Source: Mycolicibacterium baixiangningiae
GTDB lineage: Bacteria; Actinomycetota; Actinomycetes; Mycobacteriales; Mycobacteriaceae
Direction of reading: 5' to 3'
Length of the DNA stretch: 64,000 nt
NCBI RefSeq assembly: GCF_016313185.1
Contig: NZ_CP066218.1
Span: 1,426,001 to 1,490,000 of the forward strand
The notes beneath the pieces were generated by a model. The model was not told the DNA's origin and searched no databases. It saw only the letters and a program-made list of their open reading frames with translations. The translations under genes and the position numbers were made by a program. Below, one piece after another: positions 17,894-26,719 of the stretch. Position 1 is the stretch's first letter. Every line of letters starts with the position of its first letter.

Positions 17894-18056
17894 AGTCGGT
17901 GACTTCCGTTGTCCGCTTTTTTCCGTGCCATCAGGTTCGCAGCGCCTGCGGCACCTTCGCGTCGGTGAAAGACCCTTAGACGGTCACCGACGGCTACCGT
18001 TTGGCGAAGACGTCACCGTCCGGGCGCAGCCCATCGGCGTGCCGAGGGGCCAGCCG

Positions 18057-18617
18057 TCAGCGCACTCCGTGGAACACGATCTCCAGAATGCCGTCGATGT
18101 ATTCGGGTTCGAGTGACATCGAATGAAACAGCCGGTACTCGACGACGCCGTACAGCAGGTCACGCAGCGTCTGCCAGTCGGCGTCGACGCGCATCTCGCC
18201 GCGCTGCTGTGCCAGGGCGGCCCGGGCGCCGAAGTCCTCAATGTTGGGTTCGATGATCTGGTCGAAGAGAGCGCGCAGGAGGTCGGGGTCGGACTGGCCG
18301 GCGGCGATCAGACACCGATATGCCGGTCCGAACCCGGTGGTCGTGATCAATTCCAGGATCCCCGTCAATTGGGACCGGATGTCGGCGACGATGTCACCGG
18401 TGTCGGGGATTGCAACGACGGTGCCGAGGCTCTCCGTCGCGGCTTCGAGGATCACCGCACCTTTAGATGGCCACCAGCGGTAGATCGTCTGCTTGCTCAC
18501 GCCTGCCTGCCTGGCGATCGCCTCGATCGAGATGTTGTCGTACCCAAGCTCGCCGATCATCGAGATGGCCGCGTCAAGGATGGCACGACGCGATTGCTCG
18601 CTGCGGCTGGCAGGCAT
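18057..18617 (-). CDS. TetR/AcrR family transcriptional regulator
   Basis: A 186-residue TetR regulator from the ATG at 18617 (MPASRSEQSRRAILDAAISM). The HTH is at residues ~28-52 (SIEAIARQAGVSKQTIYRWW), and the C-terminal domain is of the TetR_C_33-like kind common in actinobacteria. A 22-bp palindrome (18650-18671) sits just upstream, between this gene and the divergent LuxR-type gene, consistent with autoregulation and control of the neighbour. A longer in-frame extension is open to 19061 but runs over the LuxR gene, so it is not used. Confidence 0.85.
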   Translation of the reverse strand: MPASRSEQSRRAILDAAISMIGELGYDNISIEAIARQAGVSKQTIYRWWPSKGAVILEAATESLGTVVAIPDTGDIVADIRSQLTGILELITTTGFGPAYRCLIAAGQSDPDLLRALFDQIIEPNIEDFGARAALAQQRGEMRVDADWQTLRDLLYGVVEYRLFHSMSLEPEYIDGILEIVFHGVR

Positions 18618-18649
18618 ACCGCAACCGTAAGCGAGTTGACGCGCCGAAC

Positions 18650-18671
18650 CAATACGGTTCGTTCCGTATTG
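18650..18671. promoter_or_regulatory. TetR operator candidate
   Basis: CAATACGG-N6-CCGTATTG is a perfect 8-bp inverted repeat 33 bp upstream of the TetR start and within the intergenic region shared with the LuxR-type gene. Spacing and symmetry are typical of TetR-family operators. Confidence 0.6.
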
Positions 18672-18857
18672 ACGGGAAGCGGACCGTCTCGTATCGTTGC
18701 CGTTGGCTGGCGCGGCGCTCCCCGGCCAGGTTCGGATCGCTCTGACAGCGCGAATAGGCGCCGGAGAAAAGGAAGCCAACCCGTTGTCTGTCGAACTGAT
18801 TGAACAGATCCTTGTCGGGACCGGCGAGCATCGACCCTCCGCGATGGTTGCCCTGCG

Positions 18858-21665
18858 GTGACCGTTCTGAACCAGCCGCTGGTAGAGGGGGACCACACAC
18901 TCGGCCGAGCCCGGGTTGAGCAGAAAAACGCGGGCCTGCTGGGTCGCCGCGCAGAACGTGATGCGATCGGCCAACTCCTGGCCGAGGCGCCGGCGGGGCA
19001 CAGTGGCGTGCTCGTGGTGCGCGGGGAAGCGGGCATCGGGAAGACTGCCCTGCTGCAGCACGCCCGCGACGTCGCGGTGTCATTGGGGATCCGGGTGGAA
19101 TCCTCGGTCGGCGTGGAATCCGAGACGCAGTTCGCGTTTGCCGGCTTGCACCAGCTGTGTGCGCCACTGCTCGACCGCACAGAGACGCTGCCGGAACCGC
19201 AGCAGACCGCTCTCGGCGTGGCATTGGGCCGTCAGGGTGGTGCCGCAGCGGACCGGTTTCTGGTCGGGCTGGCCGTCCTCAACCTCCTCGCAGAGAAGGG
19301 GCCGATGCTGTGCCTCGTCGACGATGCACAGTGGCTGGACCAGGCGTCTGCGGAGGTTCTTGCGTTCGTGGCGCGGCGGGTGGTTGCCGAACGGCTGGTG
19401 TTGATGTTCTCGGTGCGTGACCCCTGCGAAAGCGGCGGAAACCCGTTGGTCGGGTTGCCCGAACTACGACTGGACGGACTGGGTGAGGCCGATGCTCAGG
19501 CGTTGCTGTCCACGGCTGTTCGCGCACCGCTCGACCGTGGGGTCCGTGACCGGATCGTCGCCGAGGCGCGCGGTAATCCTTTGGCGCTGCTGGAGCTGCC
19601 CAGCAGCGTGCAATTGGCGGGTGGGTTCGAACTCCCCGACGTCATGAGCGTCCCGCGCCGCATCGAGGACAACTTTCAACGGCGCTCGGGCAGCCTGCCG
19701 GCTGAGACTCAGCAGCTGATGTTGGTGGCTGCTTCCGAGCCGACCGGCGACGCGGCGTTGCTGTGGCGCGCAGCCAACCATCTGGGGATCGACCGCGAGG
19801 CAGCCGCGCCCGCGGAAACCGCAAGGCTGCTGGAGATCGACACCCGAGTTCGGTTCCGGCATCCGCTGGTGCGCTCGGCGGTCTACCGTGCCGCCACGGC
19901 ACCGGAGCTCCGTCGTGCCCACCACGCGTTGGCTATCGCTACCGACCCGCAGGCCGATCCGGACCGCCGCGCTTGGCACCGCGCGCAGTCGGTACTGGGT
20001 ACTGACGAAGAAGCCGCCGCGGACTTGGAGCGTTCGGCCGATCGTGCGCTGGCCCGTGGCGGGTTCGCTGCCGCGGCTGCGTTTCTTCGGCGCGCGACCG
20101 ATCTGACGCCCGAGCCTGCAAACCGGGCCAGACGTGCACTGGATGCCGCCAACGCCAAGCACTGTGCCGGTGCGCCCGAAGAGGCCCTGGAACTGCTGGA
20201 GAGTGTGGACGCCGGGGGACTGGATGCGTTGCAACGCGCCCGTCTGGAGTTGCTCCGCGCCCAAATCACATTCCACCTCACCCAAGGCAGCGAGGTGCCG
20301 GGGATGCTGCTGGGCGCCGCTCGGATGCTGGCTCCCCTGGATCTCTCGCTCGCTCGTGAGACCTATTTGCAGGCCTTCGACGCGGCGACCGTCACCGGGG
20401 GTTCGGGTGGCGGCCCCGGCCTGCTGGAGATCGCCGAAGCTGTCAGGGCCGCACCGGCGCCGCCTGGGACGCCAGCGCCGGCGGATATGCTGCTCGGCGG
20501 ATTGGTGGCCGTCCACACGGATGGATTCGAAGCCGGTGCGCCCGTCCTCAGGCGGGCCCTGGAGGCGTTCCGTGAGCAAGTGTTTCCGGTCGAGACCGTC
20601 CGAGCCGGCGACGCCGGCAACTGGCTGTGGCTGGCGACGCGAACCGCCATAGGACTGTTCGAGGACGAGCTGACCATTGTGTTGGCCGACCGGTACGTGC
20701 GAGTCGCGCGCGAAGCCGGTGCCCTCGCCACTCTGCCCGCTGCGCTTGTTGTTTCGGCGTGTGCGCGGGTCTACACCGGTGAGCTTTCCCTGGCCGCCGA
20801 GTTGGCGGACGAGGCTGCTGCGTTATCACAAGCGTCGGGCGCGATGCCTCTGAGTTTCGCGCACACGTACCTGGGTGCTTGGCGCGGCATTGATTTTGAG
20901 GCCACCGATCGATACGAGACCCGTGTAAGCGAGGCGACCGAACGCCAGCGGAGTATCGAAGCCACCGTGGCCATGGTTGCGATGGCGGTGCTCCACAACG
21001 GCCGCGGAAACTATCCGGCAGCGCAGAAAGCCGCCTCTCGAGCTTGTGAGGCGTACGAACCGTCGATCAGGTGGCAGGCGCTCCACGAGCTCGTCGAGGC
21101 AGCCGTCCGAGCTGGCGATCTGGAATCTGCTTCTAGCGCAATGGAAGAGCTCAGCACGAGAGCGCATGTCAGCGGTACCGATTGGGCGCTCGGAGTTGCT
21201 GCGCGCTCGCGAGCGCTGACCACCACCGGCTCTGGCGCAGAAGAGCACTACCGCGAAGCCATCGAGCGGCTGCGAAGCTGCCGAATGGTCGCCTTCCTCG
21301 CCCGCGCCCACCTCGTCTTCGGCGAGTGGCTGCGCCGCGAAGGCCGCCGCCACGACGCACGCGAACAACTCCGCACCGCGCACACGCTCCTGTCGGACAT
21401 GGGCGCAGAGCCGTTCGCAGCCCGCGCCGCCCGCGAGCTACGTGCCACCGGCGAGCATGCACGGAAACGGACCACCCAACCCACCGACGCGCTCACCGCA
21501 CAAGAGCTGACCATCGCACGACTCGTTTCGACGGGGGCGACCTCTCGTGAGGTCGGTGCGCAACTCTTCCTGAGCCCGCGCACGATCGAAGCCCACCTGC
21601 GAAACATTTTCCGGAAACTCGGCATCACCTCGCGCCGACAACTCAAGGAGTTGCCTCTGCCCTGA
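18858..21665 (+). CDS. Large LuxR-family ATPase regulator (LAL/MalT type)
   Basis: A 935-residue LAL-type regulator. Walker A is GEAGIGKT at residues 56-63 and Walker B is LCLVDDAQWLD (~155). A long helical TPR-like middle section follows, and a C-terminal LuxR HTH lies in the last 60 residues (LTAQELTIARLVSTGATSRE and SPRTIEAHLRNIFRKLGI). Such proteins are STAND ATPases that activate transcription on binding an inducer. The start is GTG at 18858 with no strong ribosome site. It is divergent from the TetR gene and followed on the same strand by the GNAT and SDR genes. The inducer is unknown. Confidence 0.88.
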   Translation: MTVLNQPLVEGDHTLGRARVEQKNAGLLGRRAERDAIGQLLAEAPAGHSGVLVVRGEAGIGKTALLQHARDVAVSLGIRVESSVGVESETQFAFAGLHQLCAPLLDRTETLPEPQQTALGVALGRQGGAAADRFLVGLAVLNLLAEKGPMLCLVDDAQWLDQASAEVLAFVARRVVAERLVLMFSVRDPCESGGNPLVGLPELRLDGLGEADAQALLSTAVRAPLDRGVRDRIVAEARGNPLALLELPSSVQLAGGFELPDVMSVPRRIEDNFQRRSGSLPAETQQLMLVAASEPTGDAALLWRAANHLGIDREAAAPAETARLLEIDTRVRFRHPLVRSAVYRAATAPELRRAHHALAIATDPQADPDRRAWHRAQSVLGTDEEAAADLERSADRALARGGFAAAAAFLRRATDLTPEPANRARRALDAANAKHCAGAPEEALELLESVDAGGLDALQRARLELLRAQITFHLTQGSEVPGMLLGAARMLAPLDLSLARETYLQAFDAATVTGGSGGGPGLLEIAEAVRAAPAPPGTPAPADMLLGGLVAVHTDGFEAGAPVLRRALEAFREQVFPVETVRAGDAGNWLWLATRTAIGLFEDELTIVLADRYVRVAREAGALATLPAALVVSACARVYTGELSLAAELADEAAALSQASGAMPLSFAHTYLGAWRGIDFEATDRYETRVSEATERQRSIEATVAMVAMAVLHNGRGNYPAAQKAASRACEAYEPSIRWQALHELVEAAVRAGDLESASSAMEELSTRAHVSGTDWALGVAARSRALTTTGSGAEEHYREAIERLRSCRMVAFLARAHLVFGEWLRREGRRHDAREQLRTAHTLLSDMGAEPFAARAARELRATGEHARKRTTQPTDALTAQELTIARLVSTGATSREVGAQLFLSPRTIEAHLRNIFRKLGITSRRQLKELPLP

Positions 21666-21745
21666 CCGGAGAGTGGTACGGAAAACGCCCTCAGAGCACC
21701 TCTGAAAAAGGCTGTTGGTGCTTGTTGTCCACTGGAGGAGAATCG

Positions 21746-22252
21746 ATGACTCAGACGCCTCGGCGAAGCTCGACGGACGTCGGTGTTGAGAACGACGCCG
21801 ACGCCGGAATCTCGACAAGGACCCAGCAATTCAACGACAACAGCGGTGCACGTGTGACGGTGAGTCTCGATGAAGCACAACCGATCAGCGCCTACACCGT
21901 CAGCCTGACAGATGGATCACCCGTCGGCCGTGCAGAATTTGTCGACTCGCCTGAGGCGGACGGGGAGCGAATCGTCTTCCATACCGAGGTCGGCGAGGAG
22001 TTCAGGGGGCGGGGTCTGGCGGGTCTCCTCGTCCGCGAGGCGCTCACCGACAGCATCCGCAAGAACCTCACCATCGTTCCTCTGTGTCCGCTGTTCGCCG
22101 CCCACTTGAAGAAGCACGGCGGTGAATTCCTCGCCGATGGTGGAAGGTTCCGCCGGCCGACAGCCGCCGACATCGCGCTCGTCACCCGCGTAACACGCAG
22201 CGATGCAGCAGCACTCACGCACAAGGAGGGGCATGCGGTCGCCGATAACTGA
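21746..22252 (+). CDS. GNAT-like N-acetyltransferase (YidJ/CTE-type small GNAT)
   Basis: A 168-residue protein. The C-terminal ~95 residues carry the short GNAT fold typical of GCN5-related N-acetyltransferase-like proteins (GRAEFVDSPEADGERIVFHT, then EVGEEFRGRGLAGLLVREAL with the acetyl-CoA loop, and LTIVPLCPLFAAHLKKH). The N-terminal ~30 residues (MTQTPRRSSTDVGV) match those of the NTF2-like protein at 13364-13918, and the match includes the ribosome site DNA. A GGAGGAG ribosome site lies at 21734-21740. The acceptor is unknown. Confidence 0.8.
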   Translation: MTQTPRRSSTDVGVENDADAGISTRTQQFNDNSGARVTVSLDEAQPISAYTVSLTDGSPVGRAEFVDSPEADGERIVFHTEVGEEFRGRGLAGLLVREALTDSIRKNLTIVPLCPLFAAHLKKHGGEFLADGGRFRRPTAADIALVTRVTRSDAAALTHKEGHAVADN

Positions 22253-22287
22253 CTACCTGACCGAACGGTACAGAACTGGAGGATCGC

Positions 22288-23032
22288 ATGTCGTCATTGG
22301 CGGGTAAGACTGCACTCGTCACCGGAGCAACGTCTGGAATCGGCCTTGCCGGAGCGCGTGCGCTCGCTCAAGACGGCGCATACGTTTTCCTGGTGGGACG
22401 CCGCGAAGACGCCCTCGAAGAGGCTGCCGCCGGCATCGGCGCCGGTCAGGCCAGCTTCATTCGAGCCGACGTGACCGAGCAGTCCGATCTCGACCGCGTC
22501 TCATCCACCATTGAGGCCACCGGACGCGGACTCGACATCGTCTTCGCCAATGCGGGTACCGCCGAGGTCGCGCCCCTCGGGGACATCACCTGGGGGCACT
22601 ACGTCAACACGTTCAACACCAACGTCGGCGGAATCATCTTCACCGTGCAGGCTGCACTCCCGCTGCTCAATGAAGGCGCGTCGGTCATCCTGTGCGGTTC
22701 CGCCGGCGACGTGAAGGCGTCTCCCGGCACGAGCGTCTACGCCGCTTCCAAGACCGCAATCCGGTCATTGGCCCGCAGCTGGGCAGCAGAACTCGTCGAC
22801 CGCAAGATCCGCGTCAACGTCGTCGCTCCAGGGCTCACGGAGACGCCCGGTTTGAAGGGCCTCTTCGTCGGGGCCGACGATGCACTGGCAGGGTTGACGG
22901 CCACAGTGCCGATGAAGCGCCGCGCCCAGCCGGAGGAGATCGGCAGTGTGATCACCTTTTTTGGCTTCCGACGGCAGCGCCTTCATGACCGGCTCGGAGA
23001 TCTACGTCGACGGCGGCGCCAGCCAATTCTGA
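22288..23032 (+). pseudogene. SDR oxidoreductase with C-terminal frameshift
   Basis: A classical short-chain dehydrogenase. The NAD(P) site is TGATSGIG at residues ~12-19, NAG is in IVFANAGTAEVAPL, and the catalytic YxxxK is in SVYAASKTAIRSLARS. Register is lost in a run of six T at 22957-22962. With five T the frame would read FLASDGSAFMTGSEIYVDGG and end at 23032, the normal SDR terminus. As given, the frame runs on into antisense sequence of the next gene. Either a +1 slip in the genome or a consensus error. The core enzyme is otherwise intact (248 residues expected). Confidence 0.75.
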
Positions 23033-23045
23033 TCTCCGCCAGGGC

Positions 23046-23876
23046 TCAGGTGCGCTTGACGATGGGGTTCTGGACAGAGCCCACGTTCTCGACGGTCACG
23101 AGAACCACGTCACCGTCGCCGAGCAGCACAGGTGGCTTACGGCCGGCTCCGATGCCGCCGGGGGTGCCGGTGGCAATGACATCCCCGGGTTGCAGCGTCA
23201 GGGTGTCGGTGATGTAGGCGATGATGCTCTCTACGCTGTGGATCAAATCCCGGGTGTTCCCGTCCTGCATCAGCTGACCGTTGACGTGAGTCGTCACTCG
23301 CAAACCGGGGTTCGAAACGACGTCGCCCAACTCGTCGCTGGTGATGACTGGAGAGATGGGGCCGCTGAAATCGGCATTCTTGCCGACGGTGAACTGTGGT
23401 GTGGCCAGTTGCTTCTTTCGTGCCGAAAGGTCGTTGAATGCTGCGTAACCCAGGACGTGCTTGAGCGCGGTTTGCTCGTCTGCTTGCCAGGTCGTCTCGC
23501 CGATCACGGCAGCGAGCTCGACCTCCCAGTCCAACCCCTCGTTGGGCGGCAGCGGGACGGGCGTCCCGTCGACCACGAGACTCTGCTGCCAGCGGCCGAA
23601 GATCATCGGCAGCGTGGGCTCCTCGATGCCGGCTAGCTCCTTTGATTCTCCGGCGTGGCTTCGGTAGTTGATGCCTACGCAGAAGATACGTGAGGTCTCC
23701 GGGACTGGCGGTGCCAGTTCGACGTCGTCCACCGCAAAGATCTCGCCACCATCGGCGGCCAGGCCGGCGTGGGTGTCTGCGAAGAACTGCTTGGCGGTGC
23801 CGAGATCACGTACCGTCTCACCCTCGAGTGCTCCGATGTGACGAGAACCATTGCGCGCGAATCCAACAAGCTTCAT
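23046..23876 (-). CDS. Fumarylacetoacetate hydrolase family protein
   Basis: A 276-residue FAH-fold enzyme. The N-terminus is short (MKLVGFARNGSRHIGALEGE), followed by the catalytic domain with IFCVGINYRSHAGE, the metal-binding EVELAAVIG and later TGTPGGIGAGRKPP. The family cleaves or decarboxylates 1,3-diketo and oxo-acid intermediates of aromatic catabolism (HpcE, 2-oxohepta-diene dioate isomerases, fumarylpyruvate hydrolases). It converges on the SDR gene. Operator candidate D lies about 200 bp upstream, beyond a decayed NTF2-like gene. Confidence 0.88.
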   Translation of the reverse strand: MKLVGFARNGSRHIGALEGETVRDLGTAKQFFADTHAGLAADGGEIFAVDDVELAPPVPETSRIFCVGINYRSHAGESKELAGIEEPTLPMIFGRWQQSLVVDGTPVPLPPNEGLDWEVELAAVIGETTWQADEQTALKHVLGYAAFNDLSARKKQLATPQFTVGKNADFSGPISPVITSDELGDVVSNPGLRVTTHVNGQLMQDGNTRDLIHSVESIIAYITDTLTLQPGDVIATGTPGGIGAGRKPPVLLGDGDVVLVTVENVGSVQNPIVKRT

Positions 23877-23917
23877 GTCTTTCTTCCTCTAGTTGTCGTC
23901 TCGTCGTGAGAAGGAGT

Positions 23918-24070
23918 TGGTTGGCACTGCCCGTAGGGGGCCCGTCGGGGAACTCTTCGAAACGCACGAAGTCGTTGCCGCGCTTCACTACTTCAGGTTG
24001 TGCGCGATCGGCTCGTCGCCTGGCCACCGCGCCTACATCTGCACCGACGTCTGCGTTAGTGATCTCCTCA
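23918..24070 (-). pseudogene. Remnant of an NTF2-like gene (copy of the gene at 13364)
   Basis: Reading the reverse strand, this stretch retains pieces of the NTF2-like gene. There is a leader resembling the ribosome site and Asp/Val-rich start (ADVGADVGAV). The DNA behind the LIAHNLKVV segment is conserved (forward CTTCAGGTTGTGCGCGATC), and the C-terminus survives as GNDF...EEFPDGP, matching DNDF...EEFPDGPHYGRW of the intact protein. The middle is deleted. Site D lies just upstream of it, just as site E lies just upstream of the intact copy. Confidence 0.65.
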
Positions 24071-24073
24071 GAT

Positions 24074-24098
24074 AAACATCATATTGAATATGATGTCT
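24074..24098. promoter_or_regulatory. GntR-type operator candidate, site D
   Basis: ACATCATATT-G-AATATGATGT at 24076-24096 is a perfect 10-bp inverted repeat with one central base, flanked by AA and CT to give the 25-bp frame. It lies between the fumarylacetoacetase-family gene (reverse) and the FadR-type GntR gene (forward), and it is the most symmetrical of the six sites. Confidence 0.65.
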
Positions 24099-24207
24099 GA
24101 ATGTTACCCATGTCACCGTGATCCTTGTCAAACCCATGGGGTCGGCGACTAGTGCTGATCGGCGCAGGCCGCACCGTCGGCCGAGACGCGTCGTGGAGTC
24201 TGCCGGG

Positions 24208-24232
24208 GAAGTCTATGATGAATGTGCTGTTT
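24208..24232. promoter_or_regulatory. GntR-type operator candidate, site F (autoregulatory)
   Basis: The right half ATGATGAATGTGCTGTTT matches the ATGAATAT core and TGTTT end of site B. The left half is degenerate. It lies about 100 bp before the GntR start, suggesting autoregulation. Confidence 0.45.
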
Positions 24233-24333
24233 AGCGCGGTCGCATGCGGAAGGCGATCCGTCAAGATTTGGATGGGCAACAAGAGCATCGCGTGGAATGC
24301 TCGCTACGGAAGCCGCACAAGGGGGTTCAGGCC

Positions 24334-25116
24334 TTGGCCACACAGAAGTCAGCTTCGTCGACCGGCGGTGCAAGGGCCAGCGGGCTCACCCTGAACCTCG
24401 CGCCACCTATCGGCCGCACCGTTGTTCCTGCGGCTTCGACGAGCATGGCCGACCAGGTGGCCAATCAAATCGCCGAGGTCATCGAAAAACTCAAACCGGG
24501 CGACCGCCTGGGAACCAAGCAAGAGTTGCGCGAACAGGCGCGGGTCTCCATCGGCACCATCAATGAGACGCTACGAGTCCTGCAATCGCGTGGGCTGATC
24601 GAGGTTCGCCGGGGCCCGCAGGGTGGCTTGTTCGTCGCCGAGCGCTCGCCGATGGCACAACTCGGGCACGCGGTCTTGCACCTCGACACCGACGTGTCCT
24701 CGATTACCGAAGCGATGGACATCAGGGACGCTCTGGACCCGCTGCTGATCGAGGATGCGGTGCGCTACAGCTCGGCGCAGCAGGTGAAGGTCATGCGCAG
24801 GTATCTCGCCCGCATGGCGGATGCGGTCGACAACGACGACGGCATCGGATTCCTGCGGGCCAACTGGAAACTTCACGAGGCCATCGCAGATGTCAGTCCG
24901 CGACCCATCTTGCAGGCCTTCTACGTCAGTCTGCTCAACCTCATCGAGGACCACACCATCACGGTGGCCGGCGCTGCGGACCAGCCATTGGCAGGCTTTC
25001 ACCGCGATCGTTACGAAGTGCACAGCCGCCTGGTCGATGCGATCGCCGACCGGAACCTGCCTGAAGCGTTGGCCGTGCTCGCCGAGCACAACGCCGGCAT
25101 CGCCCGCCCGTCCTAG
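24334..25116 (+). CDS. FadR-type GntR transcriptional regulator (FCD domain)
   Basis: A GntR regulator of the FadR group, about 260 residues from the TTG at 24334, which has an AAGGGGG ribosome site at 24319-24325. An in-frame ATG at 24244 is the alternative. The winged HTH contains QVANQIAEVIEKLKPGDRLG, QARVSIGTINETLRVLQSRG and LIEVRRGPQGGLFV. The FCD effector domain shows EAMDIRDALDPLLIEDA, NWKLHEAIADVSPRPIL and HSRLVDAIADRNLPEAL. Asp and His residues of the FCD metal site (RxALD and H in EVHSRL) are present, so it probably binds a carboxylic acid. Sites D and F flank its promoter. Confidence 0.87.
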   Translation: MATQKSASSTGGARASGLTLNLAPPIGRTVVPAASTSMADQVANQIAEVIEKLKPGDRLGTKQELREQARVSIGTINETLRVLQSRGLIEVRRGPQGGLFVAERSPMAQLGHAVLHLDTDVSSITEAMDIRDALDPLLIEDAVRYSSAQQVKVMRRYLARMADAVDNDDGIGFLRANWKLHEAIADVSPRPILQAFYVSLLNLIEDHTITVAGAADQPLAGFHRDRYEVHSRLVDAIADRNLPEALAVLAEHNAGIARPS

Positions 25117-25244
25117 CGGTGCAAACCCCGCACGAGGTCGATCCGCGGGTGACACGTGGATACCTGCTTGACATCCACGCGAACCGGGGTAACTCATCAT
25201 GATCAATTTGCCGATAAGGACCGCGCCACCCGAGAAGCGCCAGG

Positions 25245-25452
25245 CACACCACGGCGTCGCTGGCGATCGGTGCGGGCGCTAACGTCAAGGCCGTGCAGAG
25301 ATTCGTGGGGCACGCCACCGCCGCGATGGCGCTCGACCGTTGCGGCCACCTGCTCAACAACATTTGAATGGTGTGTCCGATGCGCTAGGTAAGGCCATTG
25401 ATAGCACTGCGGCATTCACGACGTCAGAGAGGCTGAGACGGCCTGAAGTACG
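25245..25452. repeat. Direct repeat copy 1: duplicated integrase 3' end
   Basis: About 208 bp nearly identical to 31373-31581. It encodes the C-terminal part of the tyrosine integrase (ASLAIGAGANVKAVQRFVGH frame, then DRCGH). One base is missing relative to an open frame near 25362, so it is a fragment. The IS3 element begins where the two copies stop matching. Sequence from 25117 to 25244 shows no recognisable gene. Confidence 0.85.
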
Positions 25453-25521
25453 GGTCTGCTGCACGAATAGGTGACATCTGAGTTGGCTTGCCCCAGGAGG
25501 GTGGGCTGGAAGGATGTCCTT

Positions 25522-25830
25522 GTGCCTAGGCCCTATCCCCGCGAGTTCCGCGACGATGTCGTCCGGGTGGCTCGCAACCGCGACGATGGTGTGACGATCG
25601 AGCAGATCGCCACCGATTTCGGTGTCCACCCGATGACGCTGACCAAGTGGATGCGCCAAGCCGACATCGACGAGGGCACCAAGCCCGGCAAGAGCACCGG
25701 CGAGTCGGCGGAGCTGCGGGATGCGCGCCGTCGGATCAAGTTGCTGGAGCAGGAGAACGAGGTCCTGCGCCGGGCCACGGCCTATCTGTCGCAGGCTAAT
25801 CTGCCGGGAAAAGGATCTACCCGCTCGTAA
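25522..25830 (+). CDS. IS3-family transposase OrfA
   Basis: A 102-residue OrfA from GTG at 25522 with a GAAGGA ribosome site. The helix-turn-helix is seen in VTIEQIATDFGVHPMTLTKW, followed by a leucine-zipper-like ELRDARRRIKLLEQENEVLR. The sequence GGGAAAAG at 25806-25813 near its end is a plausible -1 slippage site producing the OrfAB fusion, as in other IS3 elements. Confidence 0.85.
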   Translation: MPRPYPREFRDDVVRVARNRDDGVTIEQIATDFGVHPMTLTKWMRQADIDEGTKPGKSTGESAELRDARRRIKLLEQENEVLRRATAYLSQANLPGKGSTRS

Positions 25831-26703
25831 GTGAGCTCGCCGCTGACGGGATCCCCGTGGCGGTGACCTGCCGGGTACTCAAGCTCGCCCGCCAGCCTTA
25901 CTACCGCTGGCGGGCCAATCCCATCACCGACGCCGAGCTTGTAGAGGCCTACCGTGCCAACGCCCTGTTTGACGCCCACAAGGACGATCCAGAGTTCGGG
26001 TACCGCTACCTGGTCGAAGAGGCCCGCGATGTCGGCGAGCCGATGGCCGAGCGCACCGCCTGGCGGATCTGCTCAGAGCATCGGTTGTGGAGCGTGTTCG
26101 GAAAGAAACGCGGCAAGAATGGCAAAGTCGGGCCACCGGTCCACGATGATCTTGTCGAGCGCGACTTCACCGCAGCGGCGCCAAATCAGTTGTGGCTCAG
26201 CGATATCACCGAGCATCGGACCGGTGAGGGCAAGCTCTATCACTGCGCGATCAAGGACGTGTTCTCCAACCGCATCGTCGGGTATTCGATTGACTCCCGG
26301 ATGAAGTCGCGTTTGGCGACCACCGCCCTTCACAGCGCGGCGGCCCGTCGAGGCGAAGTTGCCGGGTGCATAGTCCACACCGACCGCGGATCTCAGTTCA
26401 GGTCAAGACGATTCGTTCACGCTTTAGGTCGCTATGAGATGGTTGGTTCGATGGGACGCGTCGGGGCGGCCGGCGACAATGCCACCATCGAGAGCTTCTT
26501 CAGCCTGCTATCAGAAGAACGTCCTCGACCGGCGCCGCTGGGACACCCGGGAAGAACTACCGATCGCGATCGTCACATGGATCGAACGGACCTACCATCG
26601 TCGCCGGCGCCAAGCCAGTCTCGGGCGGTTGACCGGCGATCGAATTCGAAGCAATTATGACCACACCGGCCAGTCAGGCCGCGTGACCGAAACTGTCACC
26701 TGA
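25809..26703 (+). pseudogene. IS3-family transposase OrfB (frameshifted)
   Basis: The orfB frame, entered by -1 slippage at about 25809, encodes the HTH_21 region (YRYLVEEARDVGEPMAERTA) and the DDE core. The first Asp is in LWLSDITEHRT, the second in IVHTDRGSQFRS, and the Glu in NATIESFFSLL. At 26510-26511 one extra T shifts the frame. The adjacent frame carries on with QKNVLDRRRW, IVTWIERTYHRRRRQASLG to a stop at 26703. The element is therefore probably inactive unless the base is a consensus error. Confidence 0.8.
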
Positions 26704-26719
26704 TCGTGCAGCAGACCCG

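Larger units (their letters stand above)
25451..26719 (+). mobile_element. IS3-family insertion sequence
   Basis: A 1269-bp element bounded by 26-bp terminal inverted repeats beginning CGGGTCTGCTGCACGA (25451-25476 and 26694-26719), with two mismatches. It carries orfA and a DDE-type orfB in overlapping frames. No target duplication is evident at the ends, so flanking deletion or recombination may have followed insertion. The left flank is the integrase 3' repeat; the right flank is inside an ATP-binding protein gene. Confidence 0.85.

Noticed and set aside
22255..22280. ACCGAACGGTAC before the SDR gene as a second site for the TetR at 18057
   Set aside because: Only the inner bases resemble the 18650 palindrome and the spacing differs; chance match is likely.
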